Source of the DNA: Simplicispira psychrophila DSM 11588
GTDB taxonomy: Bacteria > Pseudomonadota > Gammaproteobacteria > Burkholderiales > Burkholderiaceae_C
Assembly: GCF_000688255.1 (NCBI RefSeq)
Contig: NZ_JHYS01000017.1
Location: 20,894-84,893, forward strand
Reading direction: 5' to 3'
DNA length: 64,000 nucleotides
The stretch's first letter is position 1; each line of letters opens with the position of its first letter. Shown here in pieces: positions 37,402 through 44,589 of this stretch. Made by a program: the position numbers and the translations under genes. The notes beneath the pieces are model-generated. The model was not told the origin of the DNA. It worked only from the letters and a program-made list of their open reading frames with translations, and searched no databases.

Positions 37402-37455
37402 TTATTTGATAGCTGTAGCCGCTTGTTCTGCGGTCATTTCAGGCTGATTTATATC
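37402..37455. repeat. Dispersed palindromic repeat, copy 7a
   Basis: TTATTTGATAGCTGTAGCCGC then CTTGTTCTGCGG and a degenerate right arm (CAGGCTGATTTATAT). It lies 30 bp after the second nosL gene. Confidence 0.6.
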
Positions 37456-37464
37456 TGTATGTCA

Positions 37465-37503
37465 ATTTTGGCCTGCGCTGATAGCTATTTAATAAATAGC
37501 ATA
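37465..37503. repeat. Dispersed palindromic repeat, copy 7b, with perfect palindrome
   Basis: TTTTGGCCTGCGCTGATAGC followed by GCTATTTA-A-TAAATAGC (37484-37500), a perfect 17-bp palindrome. It ends at the stop codon of the leftward flavin reductase gene, so this convergent gap holds two nested or tandem copies. Confidence 0.65.
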
Positions 37504-37504
37504 T

Positions 37505-38032
37505 TCACAGCGGATGCTCGGTATAAAACCGTCCACCGTGGTACAGCAAGGGCGAGGCGCCGGCGTTGTGCGTGCAGCGCTCGACCTCGCCGACAAAGAT
37601 CACATGGTCGCCTTCCTCATAGCGACTGCGGTTGAAGCATTCAAACGTGGCGATGGCGCCCTGCAACAGCGGCGCGCCGCTCACACCGGCGGTGTGTTCG
37701 ACATCAGTCCAGCGATCGATGCCGCGCGTGGCAAAACGCTCGGCCAGCGGTTTCTGACACGCGCCCAGCACATTGATGGCGTAGTGCGAGCCAGCGGAAA
37801 ATACCGCCAGCGAAGCCGCGTTGCGTGCCAAGCTCCACAGCACCAGCGGCGGCGTCAGCGACACCGAGTTGAACGAGCTGGCCGTCAGTCCGATCAGCTC
37901 GCCCTGGGCGCTGCGCGCCGTCACGATGGTGACGCCGGTGGCGAACATGGCCAGTGCTGAACGAAAGTCGGCAGAAGAAAAAGAGGGTGGTCGGGGTTGA
38001 AGCAAAGGAAGACAGGACAAAGGCGAAAGCAA
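37505..38032 (-). CDS. Flavin reductase domain protein (FMN-binding split barrel)
   Basis: 175 residues. FRSALAMFATGVTIVTARSAQGELIGLTASSFNSVSLTPPLVLWSL is the typical opening of NAD(P)H:flavin oxidoreductases of the HpaC/NtaB type, and YHGGRFYTE near the end completes the fold. It likely supplies reduced FMN/FAD to a monooxygenase not present here. The start is unclear: the only start-like codons upstream of the domain are TTGs, and I used 38032. It is divergent from a TetR-type regulator (167-bp gap), which may control it. Confidence 0.85.
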   Translation of the reverse strand: MLSPLSCLPLLQPRPPSFSSADFRSALAMFATGVTIVTARSAQGELIGLTASSFNSVSLTPPLVLWSLARNAASLAVFSAGSHYAINVLGACQKPLAERFATRGIDRWTDVEHTAGVSGAPLLQGAIATFECFNRSRYEEGDHVIFVGEVERCTHNAGASPLLYHGGRFYTEHPL

Positions 38033-38198
38033 TCGGGGCGTAACCGCCGATTATGGTTCGCCTGTCCAAATCGTGCAGTCCGCAGCTGGGCACGCCCTTG
38101 GCCGCCAACCTGCACGCCCCCTGCGCAGGCAGCGCGACTGCCAAGTCGCCAATAGACTGAGCGATTCAAGTCTTTTGCCGGGTGGCTAAGATCGGGCC

Positions 38199-38813
38199 AT
38201 GACCAGCGTAACGCCACGGCGTTCTTTTCGTGAGCAGATGCTCGATGTGCGCCAGGACGCGATTCTTCAGGCGACCCATCAATTACTGTGCAAAAAGAGT
38301 TTTGCCGCGATGACCATGGACGACGTGGCCGATGCCGTGGGCATTGCCAAGGCCAGTCTTTACAAGCACTTCAGCAGCAAGGAAGCGCTGTGCTGCGCCG
38401 CCGTGGTGCAACTGCTGGCCCAGGTGCGCGCCTATCTGGAGGCGCTGGAGCCCGACACCGCGCCGCTGGACAAATTACGCGCCGTGGTCGGCTGGTCACT
38501 GGAGCGCCTGTTGGCACAAGAAATCCCGCAGTGGCCGGGCAGCCATTCGCCGCTGCGCGCGGTGCTCAGGGCGCACCAGGACTGCCTGAGCGAGTGGGTG
38601 CTGGTGAGCCAGTGGCTGGAGCAGTGGATCACCGAGGCGCAGCAGCAGGGCACTATTGATGCCGCCTTGCCGCCGCGCGTGGTGCTCTATACCTTGTACG
38701 CCCGTGCCTGCGATCCGGCGGTGGGCTTTTTGCAGGACGCTGGCCCGTACTCCGATGTCGAGATCGTCGAACTGATGTTGCGCATCTGCTTTGACGGTCT
38801 GGCGGCGCGCTGA
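38199..38813 (+). CDS. TetR-family transcriptional regulator
   Basis: 204 residues. The DNA-binding region is clear: RQDAILQATHQLLCKKSFAAMTMDDVADAVGIAKASLYKHFSSKEAL (17-63). The C-terminal half is a helical ligand-binding domain with scattered cysteines (65, 66, 127, 171, 197). It is divergent from the flavin reductase gene and convergent with uspA (1-bp gap). Regulation of the flavin reductase is the simplest reading of the layout. Confidence 0.87.
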   Translation: MTSVTPRRSFREQMLDVRQDAILQATHQLLCKKSFAAMTMDDVADAVGIAKASLYKHFSSKEALCCAAVVQLLAQVRAYLEALEPDTAPLDKLRAVVGWSLERLLAQEIPQWPGSHSPLRAVLRAHQDCLSEWVLVSQWLEQWITEAQQQGTIDAALPPRVVLYTLYARACDPAVGFLQDAGPYSDVEIVELMLRICFDGLAAR

Positions 38814-38814
38814 T

Positions 38815-39237
38815 TTAACGCACGATCAGCACCGGTACCGTGCTGTTGGCCAGCACCTGCATGGTGACCGATCCCATCACCAGCGTGGCCAGTGCGCCGT
38901 GGCCGCGCGAGCCCATCACCAGCATGTCGAATTTTTCTGCGTCAGCGAATTTGGCAATGGTTTCGCCGACCGAGCCGACCTTGGCAACGCGTTGGGCGGT
39001 CACGCCGTGGCGTTCGAGGTATTTGCATACCGGCCCCATCACTTTGTCGGCTTCGTCGGCGTAATACTGGTTGACGACCTCTTTGCCTACCGCCGCCCGG
39101 GCGCGTGCCGGCAATGCGGGCTGCACCGTGATCACGGTGTATTGGTGCGCGGTGCCCTGCAAATAGTCATGGGTGGCCAGATAGGCCAGCATTTTCTTGG
39201 TGTAGGCGCTGCCATCGACTGCAAGCAAGATGTTCAT
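38815..39237 (-). CDS. Universal stress protein UspA family
   Basis: 140 residues, single Usp domain. The ATP-binding motif G-2x-G-9x-G-S is present (GSRGHGALATLVMGSV), with MNILLAVDGSAY at the N-terminus holding the first ATP-contact Asp. It belongs to the ATP-binding branch. A cytosolic stress or starvation protein. The coding region nearly abuts the convergent TetR gene. Confidence 0.92.
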   Translation of the reverse strand: MNILLAVDGSAYTKKMLAYLATHDYLQGTAHQYTVITVQPALPARARAAVGKEVVNQYYADEADKVMGPVCKYLERHGVTAQRVAKVGSVGETIAKFADAEKFDMLVMGSRGHGALATLVMGSVTMQVLANSTVPVLIVR

Positions 39238-39319
39238 GGAGTTTCCAAAAATGAAGAAGCAGGGGGCCTGCCGCGCTGGCGCAGTCCTTGCGCTGCTGGG
39301 CGGTCGGGCGTGGGCCGCA

Positions 39320-40147
39320 TCATAAGGTGATGCAGTTTTGCGCTACAAAGGCGCTTTGCTCGCCTTTGCGCGCATAGCCCAGCGGGTTGGTCAGGACGCG
39401 GCATTGCCAGGGCGAGCCATCGCTGTGCGTGCCTTGCACGGTGTAGTCGGTCGGGGCGTGCAGGTGACCGTGCAACCACAGCTGGACCTGCTCCAGACAA
39501 TCGTCCAGCGCATTGCAAAATCCGGCCGTGCCGGGCACCAGGCCATAGCGCGGGTCGGCGCTGCGCAGACTTGGGGCAAAGTGCGTCACCGCCACCGTCG
39601 GGCCGGCAAACGGCGTGGCCAAGGCGGCGCGCAGCCATGCTTGGCACAGCAGCCCTTGCGCGCGTACCGCAGGCGCCAGAAAAGGTGCCTCAGCGCGGGT
39701 GCCACCGGTTTTTTTCAAATAGAAGTTGGCTGCCCGAAAGGCTTTGTCGCGCTGGCGCAAACGCCGTGCCAGGTCGCTGCTGCCCTCTTGCTCGGCCAAG
39801 GCGTCAAAGTCGCTCCACAGCGTGGTGCCGACAAAACGCACGCCGTTCAGCACCAGCGTTTCCCGCTCCAGCCACAGCAGTCCCAGGCGCTCGCAAGTGG
39901 CGCGCAGGCGGACGTGCGCCGCGTCAAAGTCCTGCGCGTCGTACTCATGGTTGCCAGGGACAAAAATCACCGGTACCGGCCAGCCGGCAAACCGCTCCAG
40001 ACCAAAATGGTCATCGCTCAGTTGCGAGCCGCTCTGGTAAGAGCCAATGTCCCCGGCCAGCACCAGCACGTCGGCGCCGGGGGTCGGCAGGGGCACGAAG
40101 TGGGGATGGACTTCAAGGTGCAGATCGGACAGCAGCTGGATTTTCAT
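39320..40147 (-). CDS. Calcineurin-like metallophosphoesterase
   Basis: 275 residues from ATG 40147. Metal-binding motifs in order: SDLHLE (D-x-H), VLAGDIG (GD), VPGNHEY (GNHE), VTHFAPS (H) and WLHGHLHAPTDY (GHxH). This is the complete set for a two-metal phosphoesterase. The substrate (nucleotide, phosphoprotein or other) cannot be judged. It appears to be a single gene; its start is 162 bp from the small rightward gene at 40310. Confidence 0.9.
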   Translation of the reverse strand: MKIQLLSDLHLEVHPHFVPLPTPGADVLVLAGDIGSYQSGSQLSDDHFGLERFAGWPVPVIFVPGNHEYDAQDFDAAHVRLRATCERLGLLWLERETLVLNGVRFVGTTLWSDFDALAEQEGSSDLARRLRQRDKAFRAANFYLKKTGGTRAEAPFLAPAVRAQGLLCQAWLRAALATPFAGPTVAVTHFAPSLRSADPRYGLVPGTAGFCNALDDCLEQVQLWLHGHLHAPTDYTVQGTHSDGSPWQCRVLTNPLGYARKGEQSAFVAQNCITL

Positions 40148-40243
40148 GGCCGATTGTCGCCGCCTCGCTTCAGTCGTTGCCGGGGCTGCCAGCGTCAAGC
40201 TGCACCCGGCGTGAGGGCATTGGGTTGCTGCAGTAGTATGACT

Positions 40244-40255
40244 AGGGTTAACCCT
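40244..40255. promoter_or_regulatory. 12-bp palindrome AGGGTTAACCCT upstream of small gene
   Basis: Perfect palindrome (with flanking TA on each side nearly symmetric) 55 bp before the small gene at 40310. Could be an operator. No known regulator assigned. Confidence 0.35.
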
Positions 40256-40309
40256 TATGATGACGGCATGGCACTTATCCAGTGCGCTTTTTTGACAAAG
40301 ATCACCACC

Positions 40310-40528
40310 ATGACCGCTCTTGCCCACGCCACCTATTTCCCTGCCATGCGCGCCACTCAGCCGGCCCGCCAGATCGCCCATATCGTGCATAGCGTGCGCG
40401 CCGTGTTCCATGCCTGGAGCCAGGCACGCCGCCAAGAGCGTGCCGAGCGGGCTTTGTGGAGCATGGCGCTGGCCGATCCGCGCGTCATGACCGACCTGAC
40501 CTGCGCCCTCAGCCGCCACGGTGACTGA
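40310..40528 (+). CDS. Small basic protein, possibly DUF1127-like
   Basis: 72 residues from ATG 40310; ATG 40268 in frame would add 14. The sequence is basic and helical, with VFHAWSQARRQERAERALW followed by ADPRVMTDLTCALSRHGD. The tail resembles the W-x-x-x-R ... L-x-D-I-G-L-x-R arrangement of DUF1127 proteins, weakly. An intrinsic terminator follows at 40586-40611 and an upstream palindrome precedes it, which support a real gene. Function unknown. Confidence 0.5.
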   Translation: MTALAHATYFPAMRATQPARQIAHIVHSVRAVFHAWSQARRQERAERALWSMALADPRVMTDLTCALSRHGD

Positions 40529-40585
40529 TTGGGTATTTTTCGTGTCTCCTGAGAGGTCCAGGCGCAGCGCCTGACTGCTGCTTCC

Positions 40586-40611
40586 AACCGTGCCTTGCGC
40601 ACGGTTTTTTT
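40586..40611 (+). terminator. Intrinsic terminator after small basic protein gene
   Basis: AACCGTGC-CTTGC-GCACGGTT followed by five more T on the plus strand, 57 bp after the stop of the small gene. Confidence 0.85.
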
Positions 40612-40634
40612 CGCCGACACCAACCGTGCGCTAC

Positions 40635-40668
40635 AAAAAAGCCGCGTGCTGAACAACAACGCGGCTTT
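40635..40668 (-). terminator. Intrinsic terminator of pckG
   Basis: Minus-strand stem AAAGCCGCGT / ACGCGGCTTT with an 11-base loop, then TTTTTT. It lies about 54 bp past the pckG stop. Confidence 0.88.
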
Positions 40669-40721
40669 GGGAGGGCGCAGGGCGGGCCTGCGCTGGCAGG
40701 CCCGTGCGCCGGAGGGCGGAA

Positions 40722-42593
40722 TTAACCGGCCAAACGCTTTGCCAGCGCCGCTTTGGTATCGAGCAAGGCCTGGGGCATGTGGTAGGCCAGCTTTTCAAAG
40801 TGCGCGTCGTGCAACTTGAGCTCTTCCTGCCACGCGGGAACATCGATGCTGGTCACGATCTGGAACTGCTCGGGCGAGAACTCCAGACCCGTCCAGTTGA
40901 TTTCCTCATACTTCGGTGCCACGCCGAGTGCAGTTTCTTCGCCGTGCACCTGGCCTTCGATGCGGTCAATCATCCACTTCAGCACGCGCATGTTGTCGCC
41001 ATAACCGGGCCAGACAAACTTGCCCGCGGCATTCTTGCGGAACCAGTTGGTGGTGTAGATGCGCGGCAGCGTGGCGCCGGCAGCGGCCAGCTTGGCGCCG
41101 GTGTCCAGCCAGTGCTGGAAGTAGTCGCTCATGTTGTAGCCGCAGAACGGCAGCATGGCGAACGGGTCGCGGCGCACCACACCTTGCTGACCAAAGGCGG
41201 CAGCGGTGGTCTCAGAACCCATGGTCGCGGCCATGTAAACGCCTTCCGTCCAGTTGCGCGCTTCGGTGACGAGCGGCACGGTGGTCGAGCGGCGGCCGCC
41301 AAACATGAAGGCATCAATCGCCACGCCAGCCGGGTCGTCCCAGGCCGGGTCGATGGCGGGGTTGTTGGTCGCAGCCACGGTAAAGCGCGAATTCGGGTGC
41401 GCGGCTTTGGCGCCGGTTTCCTTGGCGATTTGCGGCGTCCAGTCGCGGCCTTGCCAGTCGATCAGGTGATCCGGGATCACGCCGGTGTCCTGCTCCATGC
41501 CTTCCCACCAGACGTCGCCGTCATCGGTCAGGGCGACGTTGGTGAAGATGACGTCCTGGTTCAGCGACAACATGCAGTTGGGGTTAGTGTGCATGTTGGT
41601 GCCGGGAGCCACACCAAAGTAGCCGGCTTCGGGGTTGATGGCCATCATCTTGCCGTCGGCTTGCGGCTTGATCCACGCAATGTCGTCGCCAATGGTGGTG
41701 ACTTTCCAGCCCGCAAAGCCAGCCTCGGGCGGCACCAGCATCGAGAAGTTGGTCTTGCCACACGCACTCGGGAAAGCCGCTGCCACGTGGTATTTTTTGC
41801 CGGCGGGGTTGGTCACGCCCAGGATCAGCATGTGCTCGGCCAGCCAGCCTTCCTTGCGGCCCATGGTCGAGGCAATGCGCAGCGCCAGGCACTTCTTGCC
41901 CAGCAGCGCGTTGCCGCCGTAGCCCGAGCCATACGACCAAATTTCGCGCGTCTCAGGAAAATGCACGATGTATTTGGTGTCGGGATTGCACGGCCAGCTG
42001 GTCGCATCCTTCTCGCCCGCCGCCAGCGGCGCACCGACGGTGTGCATACACGGCACAAATTCGCCTTCCACGCCCAGCACGTCGTACACCGCTTTGCCCA
42101 TGCGCGTCATCAGTTTCTGGTTGACGGCGACGTAGGCGCTGTCGGTCAGCTCGACGCCAATGTGGGCGATGTGGCTGCCCAATGGGCCCATGCTGAACGG
42201 CACGATATACATGGTCCGGCCTTGCATACAGCCGTCAAACAGCGGCTGCAGCGTAGTACGCATTTCGGCCGGAGCCATCCAGTTGTTGGTTGGGCCGGCG
42301 TCTTCTTTTTGTGCGGAGCAGATGTAGGTGCGGTCTTCGACGCGCGCCACGTCAGACGGATCGGAGCAAGCCAAAAAGCTGTTCGGGCGCTTGGCGGGGT
42401 TGAGTTTTTTGAAGGTGCCGGAATCGACCAATTGCTGGCACAGCAGGTCGTATTCTTCTTTGCTGCCGTCGCACCAATGGATGTTGGCGGGCTTGCACAA
42501 GGCCACCATGTCGGCCACCCACGCCAGCAGGCGGGCATTTTTGACGTAAGCGGGAGCGTTGAGGCTCAGGCCTTGCATGTGGGGAGAATTCAT
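40722..42593 (-). CDS. pckG: Phosphoenolpyruvate carboxykinase (GTP)
   Basis: 623 residues from ATG 42593, with AAGGA upstream. The GTP-dependent type is shown by the P-loop with active-site Cys, [16 protein letters not shown], plus [21 protein letters not shown] and [12 protein letters not shown]. Converts oxaloacetate to PEP for gluconeogenesis, using Mn2+/Mg2+. The leader has a long inverted repeat (42621-42661) and another palindrome (42771-42791) further up, and the gene ends in an intrinsic terminator. It looks monocistronic. Confidence 0.96.
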   Translation of the reverse strand: MNSPHMQGLSLNAPAYVKNARLLAWVADMVALCKPANIHWCDGSKEEYDLLCQQLVDSGTFKKLNPAKRPNSFLACSDPSDVARVEDRTYICSAQKEDAGPTNNWMAPAEMRTTLQPLFDGCMQGRTMYIVPFSMGPLGSHIAHIGVELTDSAYVAVNQKLMTRMGKAVYDVLGVEGEFVPCMHTVGAPLAAGEKDATSWPCNPDTKYIVHFPETREIWSYGSGYGGNALLGKKCLALRIASTMGRKEGWLAEHMLILGVTNPAGKKYHVAAAFPSACGKTNFSMLVPPEAGFAGWKVTTIGDDIAWIKPQADGKMMAINPEAGYFGVAPGTNMHTNPNCMLSLNQDVIFTNVALTDDGDVWWEGMEQDTGVIPDHLIDWQGRDWTPQIAKETGAKAAHPNSRFTVAATNNPAIDPAWDDPAGVAIDAFMFGGRRSTTVPLVTEARNWTEGVYMAATMGSETTAAAFGQQGVVRRDPFAMLPFCGYNMSDYFQHWLDTGAKLAAAGATLPRIYTTNWFRKNAAGKFVWPGYGDNMRVLKWMIDRIEGQVHGEETALGVAPKYEEINWTGLEFSPEQFQIVTSIDVPAWQEELKLHDAHFEKLAYHMPQALLDTKAALAKRLAG

Positions 42594-42620
42594 CGGGCGC
42601 ATCCTTGAAGTGAAAAACAG

Positions 42621-42661
42621 TTTTTTCAAAGGAAGCGCGCTCGGCACGGCCTTTGAAAAAA
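42621..42661 (-). promoter_or_regulatory. Long inverted repeat in the pckG leader
   Basis: Arms TTTTTTCAAAGG and CCTTTGAAAAAA (12 bp, perfect) flank a 17-bp GC-rich centre, 28 bp before the pckG ATG. In mRNA it would make a stable hairpin just upstream of the ribosome-binding site; as DNA it could be an operator. Confidence 0.6.
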
Positions 42662-42770
42662 CAGCTGATGAACTCACTCGGCGGCGGGGTCGCTGCCCGG
42701 CTACGCAAAATTGGCTGGGCTATCGATTTTAAGAAGCTGTCCGCTTTTTGTCTGCCCAAGGGATATCAAA

Positions 42771-42791
42771 ATCATGCATAAAAAGCATGAT
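42771..42791. promoter_or_regulatory. Inverted repeat upstream of pckG
   Basis: ATCATGC-ATAAAAA-GCATGAT, perfect 7-bp arms in an AT-rich stretch about 180 bp before the pckG start, with a further ATGCAT nearby. Candidate operator for carbon-source control. Confidence 0.4.
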
Positions 42792-42832
42792 GTTATGCAT
42801 ATATGTTTTGCAGTAGGGCCCTGCACAGCGAT

Positions 42833-42854
42833 AAAAAAACCCCGCAACGCGGGG
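42833..42854 (-). terminator. Intrinsic terminator of small membrane protein gene
   Basis: On the minus strand CCCCGC-GTT-GCGGGG is followed by seven T. It lies 43 bp past the stop of the small gene at 42897-43064. Confidence 0.85.
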
Positions 42855-42896
42855 GTGGGGACGGCCGTCCTGCGGGCGTGAGGGCTTGCAGCGGGT

Positions 42897-43064
42897 TCAC
42901 GCCATATACACGGCAATCATCGCCAGCAGAAAAATCATCACTGCGCCGACCGCTGGAATGACCAGCGGTATATAGGGCACCACGGCCTCGACGGCGTCGG
43001 GCAACTGGGCATCAGCGAAGGGCGGGGCTGCCGCAGGAGCGGCGGAGGCGTTGGGCAGGGACAT
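42897..43064 (-). CDS. Small single-span membrane protein
   Basis: 55 residues. GGAGAG lies six bases before ATG 43064. The first 25 residues are Ala/Pro-rich and polar; then a hydrophobic segment (YIPLVIPAVGAVMIFLLAMIAVYMA) runs to the C-terminus, as in tail-anchored or respiratory accessory peptides. No family recognised. A clean terminator directly downstream supports expression as a single-gene unit. It sits between pckG and ilvA, all leftward. Confidence 0.65.
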   Translation of the reverse strand: MSLPNASAAPAAAPPFADAQLPDAVEAVVPYIPLVIPAVGAVMIFLLAMIAVYMA

Positions 43065-43175
43065 GGTGTTCTCTCCAGAGGGTGGAGCCAAAGGGCAAGA
43101 CGGTTTGCGCTGCCATCTTAGACCGCAGCGCTGTTTCTGTGTGTTGTCCGGCCCATCGGCGGCACGCCCGCAGGC

Positions 43176-44375
43176 TCAGAGCATCACCGCTTCCAAGCCG
43201 GCGCTGCGCAACTGCTCCAGCACCTGCGCCACATGCGCATGGCCGCGTGTTTGCAGCACCAGCTCGATCTCGACGTTCTGCGCCGCCAGCAGCGTAAAGG
43301 CGCGCTGGTGGTGCACTTCCTCGATATTGGCGCCGGCATCGGCCACCGTAGCGGTAATGCGCGCTAGCGCACCGGGCGTGTCGCGTGCGCTGACCTTGAT
43401 GCGCGCCAAGCGGCCCGAACGCGCCATGCCGCGCTCAATGATCGAGGCCAGCAGCAGCGGATCGATATTGCCGCCGCACAGCACCAAGCCGACCTTTTTG
43501 CCAGCAAAGCGCTCGGGGTAGCGCAAGAGCGCCGCCAGTCCGGCTGCGCCCGCGCCCTCGACCAAGGTTTTCTCAATCTCCAGCAGCATCAGCACCGCTT
43601 GTTCGATGTCGCCCTCGTCCACCAGCACCAAGTCGTCCACCAAGCGCTTGATGACCTCTTGGGTCATAGTGCCGGGCGTGCCGACGGCAATGCCCTCGGC
43701 GATGGTCGAAGTGCCCTGCGGATACTGCGTGCCCTTGACGGCATTCACCATCGCCGGAAAGCGCGTGGTCTGCACGCCAATCAGCGTGATGTCTGGCCGC
43801 AGCGCGCGCGCCGCCGTCGCCACGCCCGCCATCAGCCCGCCGCCGCCGACGGCAATCACCAGCGTGTCCAAGTCCGGCACGGCAGCCAGCATTTCCAGTC
43901 CCAGCGTGCCTTGCCCGGCGGCCACGGCCTCGTCGTCATAAGGATGGACGAACACCAGCCCCTGGGCATCGGCCAGCGCGTGCGCGTGGGCGCTGGCTTC
44001 TTCCAGCGAGTCACCGTGCAACACCACCTCAGCGCCAAAGCCGCGCGTGCGCTCGACCTTTACCCCCGGCGTAAAGCGCGGCATGACGATGACGGCGCGA
44101 ATCCCCAGCCGCTGCGCGTGGTAGGCCACGCCCTGCGCATGGTTGCCGGCACTCATCGCCACCACGCCGCGCGCGCGCTCCTCGGGCGTCAGCTGCGCCA
44201 GCTTGTTGCACGCACCGCGCTCTTTGAAGGAGGCGGTGAACTGCAGGTTTTCAAATTTCAGAAAAATCTGCGCGCCGACGATCTGCGACAGGGTTTTGGA
44301 TTCGACACAGGGCGTATCCAGCACCTGGCCTTGCAGACGCACGGCGGCGTCGCGGATATCTTGAAGTTGGAGCAT
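43176..44375 (-). CDS. ilvA: Threonine ammonia-lyase with one ACT domain
   Basis: 399 residues from ATG 44375. PLP-binding Lys51 lies in ASFKERGACNKL; SAGNHAQGVAYHA and the phosphate-binding VGGGGLMAGVATAA are the other fold-type II hallmarks. The last 70 residues form an ACT-like domain (IKVSARDTPGALARITATVADAGANIEEVHH). It deaminates threonine to 2-oxobutyrate, for isoleucine synthesis or catabolism. The length with one ACT domain fits the TdcB-like medium form rather than the long IlvA with two; the biosynthetic role is therefore uncertain. Confidence 0.92.
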   Translation of the reverse strand: MLQLQDIRDAAVRLQGQVLDTPCVESKTLSQIVGAQIFLKFENLQFTASFKERGACNKLAQLTPEERARGVVAMSAGNHAQGVAYHAQRLGIRAVIVMPRFTPGVKVERTRGFGAEVVLHGDSLEEASAHAHALADAQGLVFVHPYDDEAVAAGQGTLGLEMLAAVPDLDTLVIAVGGGGLMAGVATAARALRPDITLIGVQTTRFPAMVNAVKGTQYPQGTSTIAEGIAVGTPGTMTQEVIKRLVDDLVLVDEGDIEQAVLMLLEIEKTLVEGAGAAGLAALLRYPERFAGKKVGLVLCGGNIDPLLLASIIERGMARSGRLARIKVSARDTPGALARITATVADAGANIEEVHHQRAFTLLAAQNVEIELVLQTRGHAHVAQVLEQLRSAGLEAVML

Positions 44376-44462
44376 GGGCAATTGTCGTGATAGAACGCCT
44401 CGCCCGGAGGCGATTGTGGGTACTTGCAGCGCCTGACCACAGCGCTTGAGAAGCCCAGTAAA

Positions 44463-44525
44463 GCTATAAAAAGTGAGCTGTAGGCGCTTGGATTGAATGG
44501 CTTTCAGACTGTTTTATATCTGAAA
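44463..44525. repeat. Dispersed palindromic repeat, copy 8a
   Basis: CTATAAAAAGTGAGCTGTAGGCGCTTGG with a degenerate right arm ending GTTTTATATCTGAA. Located between ilvA (start 44375) and the AidB-like gene (stop 44590). Confidence 0.55.
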
Positions 44526-44539
44526 CGATTGTTTTGCCA

Positions 44540-44567
44540 GCGGTATGCGCTATCTTTTTAATAAGGT
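44540..44567. repeat. Dispersed palindromic repeat, copy 8b (half)
   Basis: TATGCGCTATCTTTTTAATAAGG, a half-element next to copy 8a and 23 bp from the AidB-like stop codon. As at 37402-37503, two copies occupy one gap. Confidence 0.45.
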
Positions 44568-44589
44568 ATCTCAGTGTGCTGTCTGCCCC

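Noticed and set aside
40704..42608. Long rightward open frame opposite pckG
   Set aside because: Shadow of a GC-rich gene; no ribosome-binding site or known domain.
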